Below are positions 1 to 6,596 of a stretch of 8,603 nucleotides of DNA, piece after piece. Origin of the DNA: Blastocatellia bacterium. GTDB taxonomy: Bacteria > Acidobacteriota > Blastocatellia > Chloracidobacteriales > JADJPF01. Within the stretch, counting starts at the first letter, position 1, and the number at the start of each line of letters is the position of its first letter. The notes beneath the pieces were generated by a model. It searched no databases and had not been told where the DNA came from. It saw only the letters and a list, made by a program, of their open reading frames with translations. The position numbers and the translations under genes were made by a program. The DNA lies in the NCBI GenBank assembly GCA_016789295.1, contig JAEUQL010000039.1:5543-14145 (forward strand), given 5' to 3'.

Positions 1-144
1 TGCTATAATGCTACCTTTATCAAAATAGATCTCGGCTTTTACCTCTGTCTGCACAATCTTGACGCAGGCTCTTGCTTTGCCAAAACAGTGGATCTTTACC
101 AGATCAACTACAGAAAGATCTTGTAATCGTCCTCTGAGTGCCAT
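1..144 (-). CDS. DUF4388 (PATAN) domain protein, N-terminal part only
   Basis: This is the first 48 codons of a minus-strand gene that leaves the window at base 1. The peptide begins MALRGRLQDLSVVDLVKIHC and continues to a stretch reading AEIYFDKGSIIA. This pattern, an N-terminal helix with 'DLSVVDLV' followed by strands and an 'EIYFxxGxIxxA' hairpin, is typical of the DUF4388/PATAN domain found in bacterial signalling proteins, often fused to other modules. The missing C-terminus could hold such a module. The ATG at 142-144 is preceded by a strong GGAGG (149-153), four bases away. The gene lies 22 bp downstream of arsR on the same strand, so co-transcription is likely. Cys20 and Cys27 are present, but no metal role can be claimed. 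Family assignment is from pattern recognition; function is unknown. Confidence 0.75.
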   Translation of the reverse strand, partial: MALRGRLQDLSVVDLVKIHCFGKARACVKIVQTEVKAEIYFDKGSIIA

Positions 145-166
145 CTTGCCTCCAGTAACCCAAATT

Positions 167-583
167 CTACAGCATATAGATCTGATCGAGAAACGTAGCT
201 GCAGATTCTTGGCTAGAGCTATCTTTTTCGTCTAAGATTTGACAACAGCTATTTTCAAAACGCAACTTATCTTTTACTAATTGCTCACAGTTGCTCAAAC
301 ATAAAGTAAGTGATGACAGTATAGTTTTATGAATATCACTTGTTGGTTGAGAGAGTTTGTAGTAAACCCATAGCCCTTCCTTTCTATCTTCTACTAAACC
401 TGCACGCTTCAAATATGCTAGATGACGAGAAGCTTTTGGCTGGGGAATTTGAAGGCTTTCGTGAATATCACAAACACAAACTTCACCATTTTGTAGCAAA
501 CTAAGTATTCTCAATCGAGTCCTGTCCGAAAGTGCTTTGAAGATCTCTTCTAAAAGATCCAGATCTTTTTCTCTTTTAGTCAT
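167..583 (-). CDS. arsR: ArsR/SmtB-family metalloid-responsive repressor
   Basis: A 138-residue winged-helix repressor expected to bind DNA as a dimer and release it when As(III) or a related thiophile binds. Residues 12-80 form the ArsR core: 'FKALSDRTRLRILSLL' (15-30), the metal-site helix EVCVCDIH (34-41), the recognition helix around PQPKASRHLAYLKRAGLV (48-64) and the wing ending GLWVYYKL. Cys36 and Cys38 match the first two ligands of the classical E. coli ArsR C-x-C-x2-C site. The third position is His41. Four more cysteines lie in the C-terminal tail (95, 99 and the vicinal pair 113-114), so a second or alternative thiolate site is plausible. The ATG has an AAGGAAG Shine-Dalgarno (589-595). 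The gene is divergent from the ArsI-like gene, which is the usual repressor-target arrangement. Confidence 0.9.
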   Translation of the reverse strand: MTKREKDLDLLEEIFKALSDRTRLRILSLLQNGEVCVCDIHESLQIPQPKASRHLAYLKRAGLVEDRKEGLWVYYKLSQPTSDIHKTILSSLTLCLSNCEQLVKDKLRFENSCCQILDEKDSSSQESAATFLDQIYML

Positions 584-613
584 AAATACTTCCTTAATAA
601 AAGTATATTTGTC

Positions 614-641
614 TTGACGGATAAACTGTTTCTGCTATATA
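614..641 (+). promoter_or_regulatory. Predicted sigma-70-type promoter of the arsI-like gene
   Basis: A TTGACG -35 element (614-619) and a TATATA -10 element (636-641) are separated by 16 bp. A TG two bases before the -10 (633-634) gives an extended -10. The start point would fall near 648, inside the palindrome described separately, leaving a leader of about 33 nt with an AAAGGAG ribosome site at 667-673. The opposite-strand promoter for arsR is less clear; TATACT on the minus strand (602-607) is the best -10 but lacks a good -35. Confidence 0.55.
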
Positions 642-659
642 TTCGTTTAGTCGCATATA
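638..659. promoter_or_regulatory. Candidate ArsR operator, imperfect inverted repeat
   Basis: TATATTCG (638-645) and CGCATATA (652-659) form an inverted repeat matching at 7 of 8 positions around a 6-bp spacer. It overlaps the -10 and predicted start of the arsI-like promoter. Position and AT-rich half-sites suit an ArsR-family operator that would block this promoter and may also control arsR. Binding is inferred from context; only the palindrome is seen. Confidence 0.5.
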
Positions 660-680
660 ATAAAACAAAGGAGAAAAAAT

Positions 681-1154
681 ATGCTACCTAAGCTACATAT
701 TGCGCTCAACGTCAATAAATTCGATCAAGCTGTCAGTTTCTACTCTGCCTTTTTTGGCCAACAACCTGTAAAGCATAAACCAGGATATGCGAAGTTTGAT
801 ATAGAAACTCCTGGAGTCAATCTTACCCTCAACAAAGCGAATATAACAACTCAAGGAGCTTTGAACCATCTTGGCATACAAGTAGATTCAAAAGAAGATC
901 TGTTACGCATAAACGATAGACTAAGAGAGAGGGGTCTACTGACAAGGGACGAGATGGGAACAAACTGCTGCTTTGCACTACAGGACAAGGTATGGATTGA
1001 TGATCCAGATGGTAATAGCTGGGAAGTCTTTGTAGTTTATGTTGGTGACACTGCACCTGAACTTGAGGTTTCAAAGCAGAGTAGAGAGACAGTCGGGGCT
1101 GGCCTGCAAGTAGTAGAGATGAACTGTTCACCAATTAGCGGTTGTAAATGCTAA
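681..1154 (+). CDS. arsI: ArsI/CadI-type vicinal-oxygen-chelate protein, probable organoarsenical C-As lyase
   Basis: A 157-residue single-domain glyoxalase/dioxygenase-fold protein. Known ArsI enzymes use Fe(II) and O2 to cleave the carbon-arsenic bond of trivalent organoarsenicals such as MAs(III); the related CadI proteins are metal-induced. Both VOC half-motifs are visible: LHIALNVNKFDQAVSFYSAFFG near the N-terminus and HLGIQV at 63-68. The expected Fe(II) ligands are present at His6, His63 and Glu115 (WEVF). The vicinal Cys96-Cys97 (NCCFA), which binds trivalent arsenic in ArsI, is intact and is followed by 'KVWIDDPDGNSWEVF'. A 30-residue tail ends in Cys149, Cys155 and Cys157. The start ATG has AAAGGAG seven bases upstream. 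The gene is divergent from arsR. A plain CadI-like role without lyase activity is the main alternative. No arsM, arsP, arsB or arsC lies in the window. Confidence 0.82.
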   Translation: MLPKLHIALNVNKFDQAVSFYSAFFGQQPVKHKPGYAKFDIETPGVNLTLNKANITTQGALNHLGIQVDSKEDLLRINDRLRERGLLTRDEMGTNCCFALQDKVWIDDPDGNSWEVFVVYVGDTAPELEVSKQSRETVGAGLQVVEMNCSPISGCKC

Positions 1155-1191
1155 GTCTTCTAGAGGCTTAAAGACCAAGTCTGGTTCTTTT
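1152..1191 (+). terminator. Weak hairpin terminator candidate between converging genes
   Basis: Two mutually exclusive small hairpins occur where arsI and the sigma-54 regulator converge only 13 bp apart. TAAGTCT (1152-1158) pairs with AGGCTTA (1164-1170) with one G-U, and its two ends are the stop codons of the two genes. Downstream, AAAGACC (1170-1176) pairs with GGTTCTTT (1183-1190) with one bulged T and ends in TTTT (1188-1191), suitable for plus-strand termination. Both stems are short, so confidence is low. Confidence 0.3.
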
Positions 1192-4101
1192 CATTTGCAA
1201 CCCTTTGCGTGTTAGCCCAAGCTGTCTTGCTGTTCTTGAAATATTACCTCTATTTTTTTTGAGCATATCGGAAAGAATAAATCTTTCTAGAACTTCAACA
1301 GCTTCGGCTAATGTTGCATCCATAGGAATAGAGACTTGAATTCTACTTCCATTGGTAGATTCTATTGAACCAGAACGTTTGGCACGTTTATAACTTGCTA
1401 TTTCTGGGGATATATCATCAATAGTTGCTATATGTTTCTCTTCTGCGTAAGAGACAATACGTTCTATCTCATTCTGTAATTGTCTGATATTACCTGGCCA
1501 GTTGTAGGAATAGAGTTTTTCAGCCACCTCTTCAGATAACCTAACGTTTTTTTCCATCCGTTCTGAAAAGATTTTTAGGAAGTGTTCTACTAAAGGAAAA
1601 ATCTCTTCTCTACGCTCTCGTAAAGGTGGAATATGTATTCTGATCACATTGAGACGATGGAAGAGATCTTCTCTAAATAGACGGTTGTTTACTAGGTCTT
1701 CAAGATTTCTGTTTGTTGCGGCTATGATGCGGACATTGACGTGTTGGGGGCGGTCATCTCCGAGTGTGTGAATTTCGCCTTCTTGCAGAAATCTTAAAAG
1801 CTTAGGCTGTACTTCAATGGGAAGTTCTCCAATCTCATCCAGAAAAAGAGTTCCCCCTTCTGCTGCTCTTATGACCCCTTTCTGATCTTGTGATGCACCC
1901 GTAAAAGCTCCTCTACGGTGTCCAAACAACCTACTTTCAACCATATCTTTAGCAACAGATGCACAGTTAAAAGGAACAAATTCTTTGTCTCTACGATCAC
2001 TTTCGTAATGTATAGCACGTGCTATCAGCTCTTTTCCTGTACCCGACTCTCCAGTAATTAAAACTGTTACAGTACTTGATCTTATCTTGTGTATCTGTTC
2101 AAGAACTGTTTTCATAGCAGTACTATGTACTAGAAAATCTGGCATTGAAGAGAGAAACTTAAGAGAAGATACATCAAACTCTCTAGTAGTTTTTAGCCGT
2201 TCACGTAGACCGCATATTTCAAGACTTTGGCAAGTTAAATGCAGTAAGGTTTGGAAAAAAAGAGTCTGTTGCTCAGAAGGATCACTCTGTTTTTCAGCAA
2301 AAAATATAAGCTCTCTCTTTTTAGAAGCATCAGTAAACTTTACGGCCATTGTTCTAGGAGAGAGGCGTGGATTAGAGAAGTTTTGCTGTCTGACTAATTC
2401 AATGATCGCTGGTGTTTTTGCTCTGATTTCCCCTTGGTTTACTATTAGAGATATTTTCCCTATATCATCGAACTGAAATATAGCTACAGATGAAGCAGCA
2501 AGTACTTCAAAAGCTATAGAAACAAATTCTCTCAAAATCAACTCTGTTTGATGACTTGCTTCTAAAAGTCTTTCAACATAGCTTGGTTCAAAATTTTTTG
2601 AGAAGCTAAAGTAGTAGTCTGTTGCAGGAACAAGTGTGTTAGGAAATGATAAAATTTTTGATCTTGCTATCTCTTCTAGTTTGTTAAGGTTGAGCTTTGA
2701 GAAAGTCTGTGAAGCAGCTTCCAGATAGGTAGTTGCATTAAAACAGTCTCCTATTTCCGCAAGAAAAAGACCCATTTCAAAGTTTGACAGAGCTAGCTGA
2801 TAGACAGACTTTGCGGTCTTTAGCAAGGAGATACTTTGATTGAAGGCAGCACGGGCTGCATGAAAATCCTTCAAAGCAAATTTCAATTTGCCTATAAGTC
2901 TTTGCAGGTAGCCAGCAAGCTCCAGCTTGGGTTCTTGTTCAAGCTTTGCTTTTGCCATATTAAGAAAATCTTCTGCTGTGCGTAGTTCATTTTTTTCAAG
3001 ATGAATTTGTGCAATAACCATATAGGATACTGCTGCACAAGAAGGTGGGTTAGACTTAAATGTTAACTGTAGAGATCTTTTAGAGTAATCAAATGCTTGA
3101 TCGTATAAATTTCTTTCCTTTGCAGTAAGAGCCAACAATCTGTAAGACTCGGCAAGGTAAGAAGAATCTTTAAATGTTGATAAAGTTTCTAATGAAGCAA
3201 GAAGGCAAGCTTCTGCTTTTTCATAGATGCCTTGCTGATATTTGAGATATCCAATAATCTGAGTTGTTATAGCTTGAGTAAGTTGATTGTTGGAGAATTG
3301 AGAGAAGTGGAGGCTTTTGCTAAGTACCTCTTCAGCCAAAGTCCACTCCCCACGAAATATCAGCACTTTTGCTAGTAGGTTGTAAGCAATACCTAGAAGC
3401 TTTGTGTGACCAAGTAGTTCTAGGTACTCTATGGCAGATTGGTATAGATGTTGAGCTTCATCCAACTCCGCTAAGTTATATTCTACATTTGCAAGATTTA
3501 TCTGTGAGACGCTTTGAAGAAGAGTATCTTTTAACTCTTTTGCTAAGCTTAGTGCTTGACAAAAGTAGTTTTTTGCAGAACTAAGGTTTTGTTCCTTATA
3601 TTCTATAAATCCTAACTTCAAATATATCCAGGATAAGAAAGAAGATTCTGAGCTTTTACGCTGATACTCGACTGCTTCAAGCAAGTAATCGCGAGCGATC
3701 TTGTACTCTTCGCTTTCAATGTAACTGCTTGCAAGCATGTAGTATGCTTCTCCTATGCTCGCTTCATAACCCGATTCTTTAAAGTTTTTGATAGCTTGGT
3801 TTAGTAGTGCAATAGCTTTTGGTAAATTTCCTGACAGCTTGTACAAACAGCCAAGCCTCAAATCTATCTCTGCACGCTCTTTGACAGATACAGATATAGG
3901 GTCGTAGATCTTCAAAACCTCAATTGCATTATCATAGTTACCAGCTATTTCAAGAGATTTTGAATACAGTAGGCGTATAGAGACCTCTTCTTGCAAGCTC
4001 AATCCAGGTTTTGAGAGCAGATCCCGAAACCGTTCCATAGACTCTTTCTGGCTTTGTTGCTGCAAAGCGTCTTCAGCAAAAATTACATCTTGTGCGGACA
4101 T
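1168..4101 (-). CDS. TPR-GAF-like sigma-54-dependent transcriptional activator (orphan enhancer-binding protein)
   Basis: A 977-residue cytosolic regulator. Residues 37-480 are about ten to eleven tetratricopeptide repeats (for example 'GNLPKAIALLNQAIKNF' at 91-107). Residues 510-635 resemble a divergent GAF domain. Residues 652-890 are a complete sigma-54 AAA+ domain: Walker A GESGTGKE (684-691), the sigma-54-contacting GAFTGA loop (731-736), Walker B TLFLDE (751-756), FREDLFHRL (809-817) and WPGNIRQL (868-875). A Fis-type helix-turn-helix closes the protein (943-977). All catalytic motifs are intact, so it should open sigma-54 promoters by ATP hydrolysis. There is no receiver domain, so activity is probably controlled by a ligand or protein partner of the TPR/GAF half. 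The gene is last in a three-gene minus-strand run. Its ATG has only a weak GAGAAAC site (4106-4112), with a strong hairpin just upstream. Confidence 0.92.
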   Translation of the reverse strand: MSAQDVIFAEDALQQQSQKESMERFRDLLSKPGLSLQEEVSIRLLYSKSLEIAGNYDNAIEVLKIYDPISVSVKERAEIDLRLGCLYKLSGNLPKAIALLNQAIKNFKESGYEASIGEAYYMLASSYIESEEYKIARDYLLEAVEYQRKSSESSFLSWIYLKLGFIEYKEQNLSSAKNYFCQALSLAKELKDTLLQSVSQINLANVEYNLAELDEAQHLYQSAIEYLELLGHTKLLGIAYNLLAKVLIFRGEWTLAEEVLSKSLHFSQFSNNQLTQAITTQIIGYLKYQQGIYEKAEACLLASLETLSTFKDSSYLAESYRLLALTAKERNLYDQAFDYSKRSLQLTFKSNPPSCAAVSYMVIAQIHLEKNELRTAEDFLNMAKAKLEQEPKLELAGYLQRLIGKLKFALKDFHAARAAFNQSISLLKTAKSVYQLALSNFEMGLFLAEIGDCFNATTYLEAASQTFSKLNLNKLEEIARSKILSFPNTLVPATDYYFSFSKNFEPSYVERLLEASHQTELILREFVSIAFEVLAASSVAIFQFDDIGKISLIVNQGEIRAKTPAIIELVRQQNFSNPRLSPRTMAVKFTDASKKRELIFFAEKQSDPSEQQTLFFQTLLHLTCQSLEICGLRERLKTTREFDVSSLKFLSSMPDFLVHSTAMKTVLEQIHKIRSSTVTVLITGESGTGKELIARAIHYESDRRDKEFVPFNCASVAKDMVESRLFGHRRGAFTGASQDQKGVIRAAEGGTLFLDEIGELPIEVQPKLLRFLQEGEIHTLGDDRPQHVNVRIIAATNRNLEDLVNNRLFREDLFHRLNVIRIHIPPLRERREEIFPLVEHFLKIFSERMEKNVRLSEEVAEKLYSYNWPGNIRQLQNEIERIVSYAEEKHIATIDDISPEIASYKRAKRSGSIESTNGSRIQVSIPMDATLAEAVEVLERFILSDMLKKNRGNISRTARQLGLTRKGLQMKRTRLGL

Positions 4102-4120
4102 AAAAGTTTCTCATAAAGTT

Positions 4121-4154
4121 GTAGAGAATATCTGCTAAGACAGATATTCTCTAC
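4121..4154 (-). terminator. Perfect 14-bp intercistronic hairpin
   Basis: GTAGAGAATATCTG (4121-4134) and CAGATATTCTCTAC (4141-4154) are exact reverse complements around a 6-base loop that contains the stop codon of the dehydrogenase gene. On the minus strand the stem ends 19 nt before the ATG of the sigma-54 regulator, and the following AACTTTATG is only mildly T-rich. It could be a leaky terminator, an RNA-processing or stabilising element, or a DNA palindrome bound by a protein. It would lower or modulate read-through into the regulator gene. The structure is certain from the sequence; its role is inferred. Confidence 0.6.
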
Positions 4155-5286
4155 TTTCAACCAGATTGATCTTACGAAGGCGAAGTTCAGAGATAAACCT
4201 TTGAGGTTTTATTGCAAGCTCTTGAGGCGTTGCACCTTTAAGCTCTGTTTCTCCGCGTGCCATCATTTGTGCAATGATAGATGCAGGAAATGAAGTTGTG
4301 CGCATCATTGCGCTCAATCCAGATTCTTGGTCAAATCTATCAACTATTTCATATACCACTTTCTCATTCTCTTTTCCATTTCTTCCTGTAACTGCAACTC
4401 TAATAAGCACAAAGTCTGGGCCTGGAGGAGGAAGTTTTTCTACCAACAGCTTACCAAGGAGGGTTCTTGGAGCGACTGCCATTCCATTTAGCTTGACAAG
4501 AGAGCTTTCAGCTAAACCAAGATCGATAAGTAGCTTAAATTTTTCACAGTGTCCAGGATAGCGTATGGTCTTATAGTCGAGGTTTTTGATACGCCCGCAA
4601 AAGCTTTTTGGGAGAGTTGAGGTTCCTCCCGATGTGTGGAAAGCTTCCAGTTTTCCAACAGTTGCAAATTCAAGCTCTTCAACTTCGGTCATTGACTCAA
4701 CCTCTTTAATAACGCCGTTGCACACAACCCTTGCCTTTTCGACATATTCATTGATCAAGCCTTCTACAGAGAAGACCATCTGGTAGTCAAGAGGAGGCTT
4801 TGGCTTTTGTGGAAGTCCTCCTACTCTTATATGTATCGAGTCTAGCTCTTCGAACTTTGATGCACCGTGAGCTGCTATTATAGAAACCATGCCTGGAGCA
4901 AGTCCGCAGTCAGGAATTATGTTTATTCCTGCTTCTTTTGCTTCACGATCAAGGGCTAATTCGGCATCTACAACACTATTATTTCCACCTAGATCACAGA
5001 AGTTGGTTTTGGTTACAATAGCTGCTTTTGCAAGTATTAAGTTATGTTTATATACTATGCAACTTATACAGGAATCGTGACCACTCATCAACTCCAAAAG
5101 TTTTTCATAGTTTGTAACATCAAGTTCTACAGTTTTCAGTTTTTTGCTATTAAGTTTTGATTCAAGGTATTGGAGACTGTCTGGCTGAAAATCAGCTACA
5201 GTTACAGAATCTACATCTTGACTATGGATTAGGTCATAAGCTGCACCAAACCCCATCCGGCCTGCACCAAGAACTAAAATTCTCAT
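4135..5286 (-). CDS. Saccharopine dehydrogenase-family oxidoreductase, L-lysine 6-dehydrogenase-like
   Basis: A 383-residue soluble NAD(P)-dependent dehydrogenase. The N-terminal Rossmann motif MRILVLGAGRMGFGAAYDL opens the protein, and an acidic 'VADFQ' follows the second strand. The middle contains DLGGNN and IIPDCGLAPGMVSIIAAHGA. The C-terminal saccharopine-dehydrogenase-type domain carries 'HIRVGGLP', 'LEAFHTSGGTSTLP' and 'KTIRYPGHCEKFKLL'. Length and these blocks resemble bacterial L-lysine 6-dehydrogenase, which deaminates the epsilon-amino group of lysine to a semialdehyde that cyclises; saccharopine or carboxynorspermidine dehydrogenase activity is the alternative. I chose ATG 5284-5286 because GGAG (5297-5300) is correctly spaced for it. 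An in-frame TTG three codons upstream (5293-5295) sits almost on that site. It starts 28 bp after the GT9 gene, so the two are probably one operon. Confidence 0.8.
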   Translation of the reverse strand: MRILVLGAGRMGFGAAYDLIHSQDVDSVTVADFQPDSLQYLESKLNSKKLKTVELDVTNYEKLLELMSGHDSCISCIVYKHNLILAKAAIVTKTNFCDLGGNNSVVDAELALDREAKEAGINIIPDCGLAPGMVSIIAAHGASKFEELDSIHIRVGGLPQKPKPPLDYQMVFSVEGLINEYVEKARVVCNGVIKEVESMTEVEELEFATVGKLEAFHTSGGTSTLPKSFCGRIKNLDYKTIRYPGHCEKFKLLIDLGLAESSLVKLNGMAVAPRTLLGKLLVEKLPPPGPDFVLIRVAVTGRNGKENEKVVYEIVDRFDQESGLSAMMRTTSFPASIIAQMMARGETELKGATPQELAIKPQRFISELRLRKINLVESREYLS

Positions 5287-5314
5287 TTTTTTCAAGCTCC
5301 ATTTAATCTTTTAT

Positions 5315-6505
5315 TTATTGTGAAGCTACAAGTTCTGAAATCTTTCTCTCGACTGCTTCTATTACTTCATTGACTTCTAATTTGTTTAAGCAGTCGTGAT
5401 GAGTGCATTTCTGTACTTGTGCATCACCTTCTAGGCGAAAACAGGGGCTGCAGGACAGATTTTTTCTAACTATTGTATGTATATTTCCTATGGGGGCAGT
5501 GCGTCTATAGTCTGTTGGGCCATAGATTGCAACAACAGGGGTATCTACAGCTACTGAGACATGCATCAGTCCACTATCATTGCATATGACAAGGTTACAA
5601 CGTTTAATGAGTGCTGCAACCTCTTTAATAGTGGTACTGCCAGCAGAGATGGCTATTCTTGCAGATCCTTCTTGACCTATCTGCTTAAGACTCTGCTCTA
5701 TCATATCAAGCTCGTTGGGTGAACCGAGCATAAGAAGATAGCTATCTTCGTATCTGGTGAGAATTTCTTTTACAAGGTGCTGATAGCGTTCTGGAGACCA
5801 TTGTTTCCATCTCATATTCACAGAAGTTCCCATCTGTATACCTATTAATAGTTTATTGCTGGGTATCTTATTGGTTTTTAGAAACTGGTCTGCAAAAGCT
5901 TCATCTGCAGTATTGATGTGTATGAAGGGGCGTCTTTTGAGGAAATGATCAGGTATGTTTAAGGCGCGGGCAAGAGCAAAATAGCGGTCTACTTCGTGTT
6001 CTGATTCTTCCATTTTGACTGCAACGTTATAGATAAAACCGTAACGGTCTGGCCAACCTGGACTTTTAACGTGTCCTACTCTGTAAGTTGCACCGCTAAA
6101 ACTTACTAGCATTGCGAGAAAGTAGGAGTTGCTGTGAAATTCATTGATTATTAGATTATATCTGCTATGGCGAATATGTAAGATATGCTCTATCCAGATT
6201 CTCCAGCCTGCTTTATTAGAGACATCAAAAACTTTTCTAAAGTGTCCGGAGTCGGCCAGTACATCTTCACAGCCTGTCTTGTTACCAACTTGTAGGTCTA
6301 TCTCTGCTTCTGGAAAGTATCTTCTAATTGCATCGATAGTTGGCGTGTAGAGGATGAAATTTCCTATACCGTGGTAGGCGCAGATCAATATTTTTTTAAC
6401 GCGGCTTGGCTCAGGTGCTCTTCCTGGTTTTCTGAGCAGTAGGGCGTTGTAGATACGAAGAGACTTTTCTATAGCGTGTTCAAGCCAGTACTCAAAGTTG
6501 TACAT
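5315..6505 (-). CDS. Glycosyltransferase family 9 (heptosyltransferase-like) protein
   Basis: A 396-residue GT-B-fold transferase of the ADP-heptose:LPS heptosyltransferase family, which adds heptose or a related sugar to lipid-linked cores at the inner face of the cytoplasmic membrane. After a 37-residue charged lead comes the N-lobe motif KKILICAYHGIGNFILYTPTI (37-57). The C-lobe starts near 'LIGIQMGTSVNMRWKQWSPERY' and contains the family signature CNDSGLMHVSVAVDTPVVAIYGPTDYRRTAPIG (308-340). A four-cysteine cluster (352, 355, 367, 372) near the C-terminus is common in this family. No signal peptide or clear membrane segment is seen. The actual sugar and acceptor are unknown, and no other LPS gene is in the window. 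The ATG has no recognisable Shine-Dalgarno. It is the first gene of the minus-strand run and lies just after the ssrA terminator. Confidence 0.88.
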   Translation of the reverse strand: MYNFEYWLEHAIEKSLRIYNALLLRKPGRAPEPSRVKKILICAYHGIGNFILYTPTIDAIRRYFPEAEIDLQVGNKTGCEDVLADSGHFRKVFDVSNKAGWRIWIEHILHIRHSRYNLIINEFHSNSYFLAMLVSFSGATYRVGHVKSPGWPDRYGFIYNVAVKMEESEHEVDRYFALARALNIPDHFLKRRPFIHINTADEAFADQFLKTNKIPSNKLLIGIQMGTSVNMRWKQWSPERYQHLVKEILTRYEDSYLLMLGSPNELDMIEQSLKQIGQEGSARIAISAGSTTIKEVAALIKRCNLVICNDSGLMHVSVAVDTPVVAIYGPTDYRRTAPIGNIHTIVRKNLSCSPCFRLEGDAQVQKCTHHDCLNKLEVNEVIEAVERKISELVASQ

Positions 6506-6518
6506 AGCTTTATATTCT

Positions 6519-6547
6519 GGTATATCAGAAAAGTTTGAAAGCTGGAA
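6519..6547 (-). promoter_or_regulatory. Possible promoter for the GT9-led operon
   Basis: On the minus strand, TATACC (6519-6524) preceded by TGA forms an extended -10-like element, with a poor TTCCAG -35 (6542-6547) 17 bp away. The hexamer ends 13 nt before the GT9 ATG, so the transcript would have a leader of only about six bases. This would explain the missing Shine-Dalgarno. The alternative is read-through from ssrA. Weak evidence. Confidence 0.3.
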
Positions 6548-6582
6548 AAGCAGAAGAGGCCAGTGAAAGTAGCCTGGCCTCT
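6545..6582 (-). terminator. Rho-independent terminator of ssrA
   Basis: AGAGGCCAG (6555-6563) and CTGGCCTCT (6574-6582) make a perfect 9-bp G+C-rich stem with a 10-base loop. On the minus strand the stem is followed by TCTGCTTTT (6546-6554), a partly interrupted U-run. It lies 14 bases beyond the tmRNA 3' end and separates ssrA from the GT9 operon on the same strand. Confidence 0.8.
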
Positions 6583-6596
6583 AAAGTTATTCCGTA

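Noticed and set aside
586..606. ATACTT/AAGTAT inverted repeat around the arsR ribosome site as a riboswitch or thermometer
   Set aside because: Only six A/T-rich pairs with a 9-base loop; too weak to call a regulatory structure.
829..1134. A 101-codon minus-strand frame opposite the arsI-like gene
   Set aside because: It is antisense to a recognisable VOC protein, has low-complexity Ser/Leu-rich composition and no family resemblance.
2087..2476. A 129-codon plus-strand frame, with smaller ones at 3369-3584 and 4274-4561
   Set aside because: All are antisense to well-supported genes with clear motifs; no ribosome sites or recognisable domains.
5284..5295. TTG at 5293-5295 as start of the dehydrogenase
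   Set aside because: The GGAG at 5297-5300 would be one base away; the ATG at 5284-5286 has usable spacing and begins directly with the Rossmann strand as in relatives.
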